This document shows positions 23,731 to 29,814 of a DNA stretch of 64,000 nt, piece by piece. The stretch lies in contig CAYWZA010000003.1 of NCBI GenBank assembly GCA_964462785.1, forward strand, positions 1 to 64,000. Direction: 5' to 3'. Each line of letters opens with the position of its first letter. Within the stretch, counting starts at the first letter, position 1. Below the pieces are notes generated by a model, which worked only from the letters and a program-made list of their open reading frames with translations, ran no database searches and had not been told where the DNA came from. Position numbers and translations under genes: made by a program. This DNA is from JACQKA01 sp964462785 (GTDB taxonomy: Bacteria > Patescibacteriota > Minisyncoccia > Phycocordibacterales > UBA2100).

Positions 23731-24381
23731 ATGGGATTCACTAAATACACGACTTCAAAAGAAAAGGAGCGCTTGCGCATCAATGATGCTATTCGTGCAC
23801 GCGAATTGCGCGTCGTCGGTCCCGAGGGGGAGAATTTTGGCGTGCTGTCATCCGATGAAGCACTCGCCAAGGCGCGGGAAATGGGGCTCGACCTCATCGA
23901 GGTGTCGGCAAACGCCACCCCCCCTGTCGCCCGCATCGCCGATTTGGGCAAGTATAAGTATGAGATGAAGAAAAAGGCCAAGGAAGTCAAGGCAAAAGCC
24001 CATGTCACCGAAACAAAAACGACGCAGGTCAAAATCGGCACCGGCGAGCGCGATATGCACCTTAAGGCATCTCAAGCGGCTGGCTGGCTCCGCGAGGGGC
24101 ATCGGGTCAAAGTGGATCTCTTTCTGTGGGGGCGATACAAGTACATGGAATTCAACTTCCTCAAGGAACGTCTCGAGCGGTTCCTTGCAATTATCCCAGA
24201 ATCATTTAAAATCGCGGACGACATCAAGAAGAGTCTAAAAGGCCTTTCTGTGGTGGTTGAGCGCGATAAATCGGGCAAAAGATGGGTCCCCAGCGCTCCA
24301 AAAGGTCCCTCGCTTGATGCCCCTCCCGAGGAAGAGGAGATGGCGGCAGAGGAAGAAGAGGCGGGAGACGAGGAAAAATAA
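23731..24381 (+). CDS. infC: Translation initiation factor IF-3
   Basis: A 216-residue IF-3, which binds the 30S subunit and checks start-codon pairing. The N-domain has 'RINDAIRARELRVVGPEGEN' and 'AREMGLDLIEVSANATPPVA'. A Lys-rich linker ('YKYEMKKKAKEVKAKAH') follows, then the C-domain with 'KEVKAKAHVTETKTTQVKIG' and 'RVKVDLFLWGRYKYME'. A 30-residue acidic tail ('EEEEMAAEEEEAGDEEK') extends beyond the usual end. The start is a normal ATG, not the AUU of E. coli. It heads the classic infC-rpmI-rplT operon. Confidence 0.95.
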   Translation: MGFTKYTTSKEKERLRINDAIRARELRVVGPEGENFGVLSSDEALAKAREMGLDLIEVSANATPPVARIADLGKYKYEMKKKAKEVKAKAHVTETKTTQVKIGTGERDMHLKASQAAGWLREGHRVKVDLFLWGRYKYMEFNFLKERLERFLAIIPESFKIADDIKKSLKGLSVVVERDKSGKRWVPSAPKGPSLDAPPEEEEMAAEEEEAGDEEK

Positions 24382-24390
24382 AAACATTCT

Positions 24391-24588
24391 ATGAAATCAA
24401 ATAAATCATTTTCTAAGCGCCTGCGCGTCACCCGCAACGGTAAAATCATCGCGCGCGTGCCGGGGCAAAATCATTTCAATGCAAAAGAGGGTCGCCGCCG
24501 CCAGATGCGGAGGCGCCGCATGGTCAGCTTTGGACTTAACAACAAATCCCGCCAGCAATTCTTGCAGGATGCAGGAAGCAAAAAATAA
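24391..24588 (+). CDS. rpmI: 50S ribosomal protein L35
   Basis: A 65-residue basic ribosomal protein. 'KSNKSFSKRLRVTRNGKI' and 'RRRQMRRRRMVSFG' fit the K-T/S-x-x-x-x-K-R-F/L start and basic middle of L35. It is placed as expected between infC and rplT, nine bases after infC and three before rplT, so the three are co-transcribed. Confidence 0.9.
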   Translation: MKSNKSFSKRLRVTRNGKIIARVPGQNHFNAKEGRRRQMRRRRMVSFGLNNKSRQQFLQDAGSKK

Positions 24589-24591
24589 TTT

Positions 24592-24939
24592 ATGTCACGC
24601 GTTAAAGGAGGAGTACAAGCACTGAAGCGCCGCCGCAACGTCCTTAAGCAGGTAAAGGGCTACCGCTTCTCACGCTCCACAAAAGAGCGCTCGGCACGCG
24701 ATGCTATCTTTAAGGCAGGTACCTACGCATTCCGCGATCGCCGCAAAAAGAAGAGCGGTTTCCGCGCACTGTGGAACATCCGCATCAATGCTGCCGTACG
24801 CGCAGCCGGCTTCCCTTCGTACAGCCGCTTCATCGACGCACTCAAAAAGCGCAACATCGCCCTCGATCGCAAAATTCTCGCGCAACTCGCAAAAGATCAT
24901 CCTGAGACTTTCAACCGCATCGTTGCGTTGGTGAAGTAG
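24592..24939 (+). CDS. rplT: 50S ribosomal protein L20
   Basis: A 115-residue early-assembly protein of the large subunit. 'SRVKGGVQALKRRRNVLKQV' and 'KGYRFSRSTKERSARDA' form the long basic N-terminal extension. 'RDRRKKKSGFRALWNIRINA' and 'FIDALKKRNIALDRKILAQL' form the globular part. Length is standard. It is the last gene of the infC-rpmI-rplT operon and is followed by a terminator. Confidence 0.95.
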   Translation: MSRVKGGVQALKRRRNVLKQVKGYRFSRSTKERSARDAIFKAGTYAFRDRRKKKSGFRALWNIRINAAVRAAGFPSYSRFIDALKKRNIALDRKILAQLAKDHPETFNRIVALVK

Positions 24940-24952
24940 TTTAAACCCAAGC

Positions 24953-24990
24953 AAAAAATGCGCTGAGTATCGATGCTCAGCGCATTTTGC
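24953..24990 (+). terminator. Intrinsic terminator of the infC operon
   Basis: AAATGCGCTGAG and CTCAGCGCATTT form a 12-bp stem around TATCGATG, followed by TTGC and preceded by an A run; it lies 13 bases after rplT. Confidence 0.75.
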
Positions 24991-25006
24991 AATAACCTCC
25001 CTGACC

Positions 25007-25240
25007 CTAGCACGGAACAGCCTCAACAAGAGAGCGCTGTTTGATACGCACCCGCCAGTGATCACGCCGGTACGTTTGTATCCGGGCAACGATCGTACCA
25101 GCTTCGTCGGTCAACATATCTTGCGACACATCCTTGATGCGAACCCGCTTCCCCTCTCGTGGAGGCCAATCTTTAAGGGCGTCAGCGATGATAGTCCGCA
25201 CTTTCAAGCTAAGCTCCGGTCCCAGTTCACGCATCTTCAT
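25007..25240 (-). CDS. Hypothetical small protein
   Basis: A 77-residue soluble protein I do not recognise. 'LSLKVRTIIADALKDWPPR' begins as a helix and the rest is beta-like and basic ('GKRVRIKDVSQDMLTDEAG', 'RIQTYRRDHWRVRIKQ'), like a small regulatory or RNA-associated fold. The ATG at 25240 is chosen for its AAGGAG site; the longer frame adds residues before that site. It is the second gene behind a strong sigma70-type promoter at 25850-25877. Its function is unknown. Confidence 0.5.
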   Translation of the reverse strand: MKMRELGPELSLKVRTIIADALKDWPPREGKRVRIKDVSQDMLTDEAGTIVARIQTYRRDHWRVRIKQRSLVEAVPC

Positions 25241-25356
25241 GGGATGCTCCTTGCATTTCCCCGAACTCCACAATGTACTCTACTACCAATCTACTAAAAA
25301 TAGAGCGAAAAAGAAACCGGCGGCACATGGTGGGCCGCCGGTAGTTTTGGTGGGAG

Positions 25357-25719
25357 TTACTCTACATCATTCCCATGACCTCGCTCGTCAGAGATGGTGT
25401 AGAGCCCATCTTCGTCGCAACACACCGTCGCCGCCTGCTCGCGGTAGAACCGTGCGATTGGGCACGCTTCTCGATGTGCTGCGAACGACACCGCGAAACT
25501 CTCATACGGATCCTCATCTGGACTGATTGCCCAGTCTTGGATACGCCCGAGAGCCTGCATGACTGCTGCCGCAATCGCCCCTGGAGACTCGTTGTGAGAA
25601 TTACCCCACTCGATCTCATTGGCGATTCTGCGGAAACACTCCGCTGCCGCGTGCCGCCCCCCGATGCCTTTCAGCATCAGTTCCCCGATTTCCTCGTGGA
25701 TACTCTTTTCTTTCGTCAT
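25357..25719 (-). CDS. Hypothetical soluble protein
   Basis: A 120-residue protein of unknown function, preceded by a clear GGAGG-type site. The N-terminal half is helical ('EEIGELMLKGIGGRHAAAEC', 'PGAIAAAVMQALGRIQDW'). The C-terminal half has paired Cys residues ('ATVCCDEDG') and an acidic end, with no catalytic motif. It is first in a two-gene unit with the 77-residue protein downstream, with a leader of about 125 bases after the promoter. Confidence 0.5.
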   Translation of the reverse strand: MTKEKSIHEEIGELMLKGIGGRHAAAECFRRIANEIEWGNSHNESPGAIAAAVMQALGRIQDWAISPDEDPYESFAVSFAAHREACPIARFYREQAATVCCDEDGLYTISDERGHGNDVE

Positions 25720-25849
25720 GGGTCTTCCTCCTGCCCTCGGGCGCGGGATTGCGCTTCAAGGTCATATGAAGATTCCGATATATTTATCGGGTCTCCTTTG
25801 CGTTCGTAGTTGACCGAGTTCGGAGTTTTTCCCTGACGTGCCGAAAAGT

Positions 25850-25877
25850 ATTATATGCCTATTTGATGTTCTGTCAA
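25850..25877 (-). promoter_or_regulatory. Near-consensus sigma70-type promoter
   Basis: On the minus strand TTGACA (25872-25877) and TATAAT (25850-25855) are both perfect, with a 16-base spacer. It drives the two hypothetical genes at 25357 and 25007 through an unusually long leader containing the hairpin CCCGATAAATATATCGG. Confidence 0.7.
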
Positions 25878-25997
25878 GGCACGAGCGCGCATGAGGTTTA
25901 AGCAAACATCGCGCAGCGCGCTTTCACACGTATGAATACGGCGCAGTAATGCAAACTGTTCATGTATGTTAGTCATCTCGTTTGCGAGAACCTGCAT
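25851..25997 (-). CDS. Possible 48-residue protein
   Basis: A short open frame begins 30 bases after the LOG-like gene on the same strand. It encodes a helical, mildly charged peptide ('NEMTNIHEQFALLRRIHTCE', then 'ALRDVCLNLMRARAL'). Its end overlaps the near-consensus promoter. It may be the last gene of the upstream transcript or chance; no ribosome binding site is clear. Confidence 0.25.
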   Translation of the reverse strand: MQVLANEMTNIHEQFALLRRIHTCESALRDVCLNLMRARALTEHQIGI

Positions 25998-26026
25998 GCT
26001 CGCTCGTGCCGGTGCTGCGAAACTTG

Positions 26027-26755
26027 TCAGTGCATGTTGGCGCGGTCTTCGCCAATCCAGCCGGAGTCGTAATTTCTGTATACTGCGAGCGACTTCTGCT
26101 TGTTCTGCTTCGCCATGTCCATCAGACGCTCGATGAGTGCCTTTGGGTCTTTGTCGATAATCACATTATTCATCGGGCGATGACTCTCGCGCATGATGTG
26201 TTTTAAGACCTCATCGGTGTGCCATGAGCCTTCGAGAATACCAATTGGCTTTTTATCTTCATACGCCACAGTGAATTCGTGGATGGTGCCGACGCGCCCA
26301 CACCCGAGCACGACTGCATCCGCAGAGCGCGTGAGCAATAAATCCCGACCGGGAAACCCGAAGCCGGTGTACACCACAATATCCATGTAATCGAGTGGCA
26401 AACGAAACACTTCTACGTGCTCGCGCTCGCTCGCAGCCGGTGAGAAGCCTACTGAAAATCCACCCTCTTCTTTTGCGCCCACTGCTGCATAGAGCGGAAT
26501 GCCAGTGGTTGCACCAGTGATGAGGACGGCGCCTTGGCGCACTATTTGCCGCCCCATCTCTTTGCTCATTTCGTAGGCATCAAGACCGCAGTGCCCCGTC
26601 TCTGCTGCGCCCGAAACACATATTTTTATTTTCTCGTGCCCATGCTGCGCATGCCCAAAGCGGTTCGCGGGCATGCGATCATGCGGATGCGATACGTGCA
26701 AAAAATCCCTCGCAAAAGCGGCGTCATGCGAATTCTGAACGACATCCTCTGGCAT
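26027..26755 (-). CDS. LOG/SLOG-family Rossmann protein (lysine-decarboxylase-like)
   Basis: A 242-residue protein of the LOG-like (TIGR00725-type) family. 'KICVSGAAETG' starts the Rossmann fold and 'QGAVLITGATTGIPLYAAVG' holds the Gly-rich nucleotide loop. 'GFSVGFSPAASERE' and 'SADAVVLGCGRVGTIHEFTV' match the P-G-G-x-G-T-x-x-E-like site of these proteins, read here as G-C-G-R-V-G-T-x-x-E. Relatives hydrolyse nucleoside monophosphates or bind nucleotides; the true substrate is unknown. The first 40 residues are His-rich. TATACT ends seven bases before the ATG. Confidence 0.7.
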   Translation of the reverse strand: MPEDVVQNSHDAAFARDFLHVSHPHDRMPANRFGHAQHGHEKIKICVSGAAETGHCGLDAYEMSKEMGRQIVRQGAVLITGATTGIPLYAAVGAKEEGGFSVGFSPAASEREHVEVFRLPLDYMDIVVYTGFGFPGRDLLLTRSADAVVLGCGRVGTIHEFTVAYEDKKPIGILEGSWHTDEVLKHIMRESHRPMNNVIIDKDPKALIERLMDMAKQNKQKSLAVYRNYDSGWIGEDRANMH

Positions 26756-26798
26756 TACTTACAGTATACCGTGCTTTTGCAAGTGCCTTTCGCACATA

Positions 26799-28184
26799 TC
26801 ACCAGTCAAGCACAAACGCTTCGTTTGCATCCGGCGCAATCGCGTCAACCCCGAGAAAATCACGCAAACGCTGCGTGAGAAACAGCGCAGAACGCGGCTC
26901 CCCCATAGCCACAAACACCCGCTTGAGCGTTGCTGCAGTCTTTTCTATGAATGCAATGAGTCCGTCACGGTCTTTATGTGCCGAATATCCATGTAACTGC
27001 GCGATTCTAGCGCGCACGCGCACCCATTGCCCGTCAATACGCACCTTCGACGCTCCTTCGGCAAGCCGCCGCCCCAATGAACCGACTGACTGATATCCGG
27101 GAAATAAAATGGTGGTGTGCCGCTCGCTTAAAAACACGCGCTCGTGCGAGCGGATCCGCCCGCCTGATGACATGCCCGAACCGGCGATAATAACTTTTGG
27201 ATTTGGTGAATCATAGATGCCGCGAGAATCCGCCGCGCTCGCTGTTATCGTCAGACCATCAAAAGAAAACGGATCGCCTGACTTCAATTTTTTCTGTACT
27301 TCATCATTCAAATAGCTTGGGTACTTCCTATACACCGCCATCAGCTGGATGGCGAGCGGAGCATCCAGAAAAACTGGTATGGACTTAATAGCGCCGCTCC
27401 CGATCAGTGCGCTTATCTCGTACAGAAGAATTTGCGTCCGCTCGAGTGAGAATGCCGGGATGAGAAGGACGCCCGCGTGCTTGCGGGTGTATTCCACCGC
27501 TTCCTTAAGCGTCTCGCGGCGCGTGTCGGTCCCCTCATGATTGCGGTCTCCATAGACACTTTCCATAACGATGTATGTGGCATCTGAGATTTCTTCCGTC
27601 TTTCGCGCTATGGGTGCGTTGTCGTTTCCTAAATCACCTGTGAAAACAATTTTTTTGCCGCCGCGTGACAATTCCACCATTGCAGAGCCGAGTATGTGCC
27701 CCGCATCGCGTAGTCGCACCTGTACCCCATCAGCTAATTGCAAATCCTCGTGATACTCAATGGTCGACCACAATGACAGCGCGTGTTCGATATCTTCCTC
27801 GGTATAGAGCAGCGGTCGTGGATTTCCACGCTTAGCCAGCTCTTCCTTCAACACTTTGAGTGCATCTGCGAGCATGAGCTCAGTGATGTCTTTCGTGGGC
27901 GGTGTCGAATAGATTTTTCCCCTGAAACCCTGCGCTACTAAACGCGGTATGCGCCCAATATGATCGGTGTGCCCGTGCGTGACGATGAGCACATCAATTG
28001 ATGCGGGATTGTATCCGAAATCCGCCCAGTTTGCTTCAGCGCAAAAATCGCCATTTTGAATAAGACCGCAGTCGATGAGTATCTTTTGCGTGCCGGTTTC
28101 TAAAAGAAAATTGGCGCCGGTTACAGTTCCGGCGCCACTTTTAAAGGTGAGGGTTGCTTTTGTGTCGTCAGCGCGCTCTGCCAT
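26799..28184 (-). CDS. Beta-CASP metallo-beta-lactamase RNase
   Basis: A 461-residue nuclease of the beta-CASP family, related to CPSF73/Ysh1-like processing factors. The zinc motif is 'VTHGHTDHIGRIP' (H-x-H-x-D-H). 'RDAGHILGSAMVEL' and 'IVFTGDLGND' complete the lactamase fold, 'PAFSLERTQILLYEI' opens the CASP domain, and 'AGSGMSSGGRI' and 'HGYSAHKDRDGLIAFI' are the late motifs with a further metal His. It probably cleaves RNA endonucleolytically. Its start lies 64 bases inside the end of the upstream membrane-protein gene, an unusually long overlap; no later Met gives a full first strand. Confidence 0.85.
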   Translation of the reverse strand: MAERADDTKATLTFKSGAGTVTGANFLLETGTQKILIDCGLIQNGDFCAEANWADFGYNPASIDVLIVTHGHTDHIGRIPRLVAQGFRGKIYSTPPTKDITELMLADALKVLKEELAKRGNPRPLLYTEEDIEHALSLWSTIEYHEDLQLADGVQVRLRDAGHILGSAMVELSRGGKKIVFTGDLGNDNAPIARKTEEISDATYIVMESVYGDRNHEGTDTRRETLKEAVEYTRKHAGVLLIPAFSLERTQILLYEISALIGSGAIKSIPVFLDAPLAIQLMAVYRKYPSYLNDEVQKKLKSGDPFSFDGLTITASAADSRGIYDSPNPKVIIAGSGMSSGGRIRSHERVFLSERHTTILFPGYQSVGSLGRRLAEGASKVRIDGQWVRVRARIAQLHGYSAHKDRDGLIAFIEKTAATLKRVFVAMGEPRSALFLTQRLRDFLGVDAIAPDANEAFVLDW

Positions 28185-28633
28185 ACCCCATATTGTACCT
28201 TATAGAACACTGCCCAGGCAGTGATTGCTCCCATAAGACCCATCGCCTCATCGAGTATGGTGTCTCCTATGTACCCTACGGGTACAGGGAATTGCAGAAA
28301 GGCAAGTAGAAATACCTCGAGCACTTCCCAGTGTGGAGCAACAATGGCAATGGCAACAAGAGTTACCAGAAACGTCCATAGCTGAAGAATTCGTGGACTA
28401 AACCTGATAGGCTCCATGTCCCGAAAACGAATCGTCAGAGACGACCCGTTTGGTAAAAGCCCCGCAAGTGAGGCGAGCCACAATCCAAAGAAAGCCGTCC
28501 CGACACCTCCAAAATAATGCATGGGTATATCAAACCACCATATTTCGTAGAATCGGTTCACATGCCCATATGTATGGGCTGCGATTGTGGTCCCTAAGAT
28601 TATCACCGCATACAAAAATAACCTTGTTGTCAT
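28121..28633 (-). CDS. Polytopic membrane protein, unknown function
   Basis: A 170-residue membrane protein with four to five helices ('LFLYAVIILGTTIAAHTYGH', 'TFLVTLVAIAIVAPHWEVLE', 'AMGLMGAITAWAVFYKV'). Polar residues inside the membrane region ('WWFDIPMHYFGGVG' and 'YIGDTILDEAMGLMGA') resemble those of DUF2238/YjdF-type proteins, where H, D and E residues face the bilayer core. The layout also recalls the DUF2585 protein at 63380. It overlaps the beta-CASP gene by 64 bases. TAGGAT lies six bases before the ATG. Confidence 0.6.
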   Translation of the reverse strand: MTTRLFLYAVIILGTTIAAHTYGHVNRFYEIWWFDIPMHYFGGVGTAFFGLWLASLAGLLPNGSSLTIRFRDMEPIRFSPRILQLWTFLVTLVAIAIVAPHWEVLEVFLLAFLQFPVPVGYIGDTILDEAMGLMGAITAWAVFYKVQYGVWQSALTTQKQPSPLKVAPEL

Positions 28634-28693
28634 GTGTGCATCCTACCTTATTTTTCTCCTGCGCGCAGGTTACATCAAAAGCGGCTTAAACAC

Positions 28694-28868
28694 AAAGGAC
28701 CCCGCACTCATATGCCTTTTTTAAAGCAGCTGAGTGCGGGGCCCTTCCGGCGCGAGCATGCAAAGCCTGGGAATTGGTCCAGGTGGGTGCCCAGGGTGCA
28801 CGCCAAGGCGTGCATCTTCCGTGATGGCTCCCTTAGTTTGCCAAGCAGGTTTAATGCCCGTGCCTACC
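28694..28868 (-). ncRNA. Candidate structured non-coding RNA
   Basis: This gene-free stretch reads on the minus strand from a plausible promoter (TTGCGC and TATCAT just right of 28854) to an intrinsic terminator with an 11-bp stem (CCCCGCACTCA/TGAGTGCGGGG, 28699-28741). Within it lie at least two strong hairpins, GTGCACGCC-TTG-GGCGTGCAC-like around 28796-28816 and CCTGGG...CCCAGG around 28767-28795. It matches none of the common bacterial RNAs I checked by eye (6S, SRP, RNase P, tmRNA). The strand is inferred from promoter and terminator. Confidence 0.45.
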
Positions 28869-28927
28869 GTAAATGATAGCACCTGCGTGTAGAGCGCAAG
28901 TGTGCATAAATAAGAAAATAATGAACC

Positions 28928-28957
28928 CGACGAGAACGTGTTGTCTCATCGGGTTTT
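28928..28957. terminator. Hairpin terminator
   Basis: AACCCGACGAGA and TCTCATCGGGTT pair imperfectly, with TTTTTT on the plus strand. It ends the small membrane-protein gene at 28966 on the minus strand less efficiently than it would end plus-strand reads. Confidence 0.5.
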
Positions 28958-28965
28958 TTGCTTCT

Positions 28966-29172
28966 CTATTCAGACAGGGTTTTTCGATTACGAAACAAAA
29001 ACGCTGTGCCGGACAGTATTGCACACACATAGCCAAAGCGCACCGCTATCACGCTATCCGCACTAAACATTCCGGCGACGAGTGCTCCGATCGCCAGCCC
29101 GAGTGCCATGACGGCAGCAAGTGCCACAGTGAGCTTCAGTGCTTTCCAAAATTGCGCTGCGATGTGTTCCAC
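28966..29172 (-). CDS. Small two-helix membrane protein
   Basis: A 68-residue protein with two transmembrane helices ('LTVALAAVMALGLAIGALVA' and 'FGYVCAILSGTAFLF') and a basic end 'RNRKTLSE'. The start is GTG at 29172 behind a GAGAGG site. It is downstream of ndk on the same strand, about 40 bases away. I cannot assign a family. The hydrophobic pattern and ribosome binding site make it a credible gene. Confidence 0.5.
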   Translation of the reverse strand: MEHIAAQFWKALKLTVALAAVMALGLAIGALVAGMFSADSVIAVRFGYVCAILSGTAFLFRNRKTLSE

Positions 29173-29211
29173 GATACACCTCTCTGGTTCTCTGCTGAAA
29201 ACACTATATCG

Positions 29212-29814
29212 CTACTCAAGTATGCCGTCGAGGTTTACGTCGTAGAGAATTGCCTCGGGAATCAGTCGATAATTGACTATGTCCTCGGCGGTGAGCCATA
29301 AAGCAATTTCGCGCTCTGCGTCCCCCACATTATCCGAACAGTGGATGAGGTTGCGCACCGCGCGGTCGTCCACGGCGGCAATCGCGTACGAATCGAGTGT
29401 GAGATCGCCACGAATGGTTCCCACGTCCGACGTGGAAGGTTCTGTCTCCCCCACCAACTTCTTTACCACCGCGACAGCCTGATTGCCCTGAAACGCCATC
29501 ATGACCGTGGGGCCTGCCATCATAAATTTCACCAGGGCGCGGATAATGTCCTTGCCGTATTCAAGCGGCTCCTTGTCCGCTTCAAGACCGGCTGCTTTTC
29601 TATCTTCAATAATCTTGGTTCCTTTCTTTAAAAACCACGCATCATCTTTGTTGTAGTGTTCCCAGAGCTTTTTCTCATTAAGCATGCCGAATTTCATGCT
29701 GATAAGCTTGAGCCCCGTGCGTTCAAAACGCTTTAAGATTTCACCGACAAGCGAACGCTGCACGCCATCGGGCTTCACGATCACAAATGTTCGTTCAGAT
29801 TTAAAATGAGCCAT
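29212..29814 (-). CDS. ndk: Nucleoside diphosphate kinase with insertion
   Basis: A 200-residue NDP kinase, which balances nucleoside triphosphates by ping-pong phosphotransfer. The start 'RTFVIVKPDGVQRSLVGEIL' is diagnostic. The phospho-His is in 'RNLIHCSDNVGDAEREIALW', where the classical motif is N-x-x-H-G/A-S-D. Compared with the usual ~140 residues it has an insertion after residue 60 ('KKGTKIIEDRKAAGLEADKE') and about 20 extra C-terminal residues. Both lie away from the active site. The gene starts inside the end of the large ATPase gene (14-base overlap), indicating coupled expression. Confidence 0.9.
   Translation of the reverse strand: MAHFKSERTFVIVKPDGVQRSLVGEILKRFERTGLKLISMKFGMLNEKKLWEHYNKDDAWFLKKGTKIIEDRKAAGLEADKEPLEYGKDIIRALVKFMMAGPTVMMAFQGNQAVAVVKKLVGETEPSTSDVGTIRGDLTLDSYAIAAVDDRAVRNLIHCSDNVGDAEREIALWLTAEDIVNYRLIPEAILYDVNLDGILE

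Noticed and set aside
3749..25882. Shared TTGACAGAACA motif upstream of the S24 gene and at 25.87 kb as a common regulator site
   Set aside because: In one case it is simply the -35 consensus; two occurrences are too few to separate from chance.
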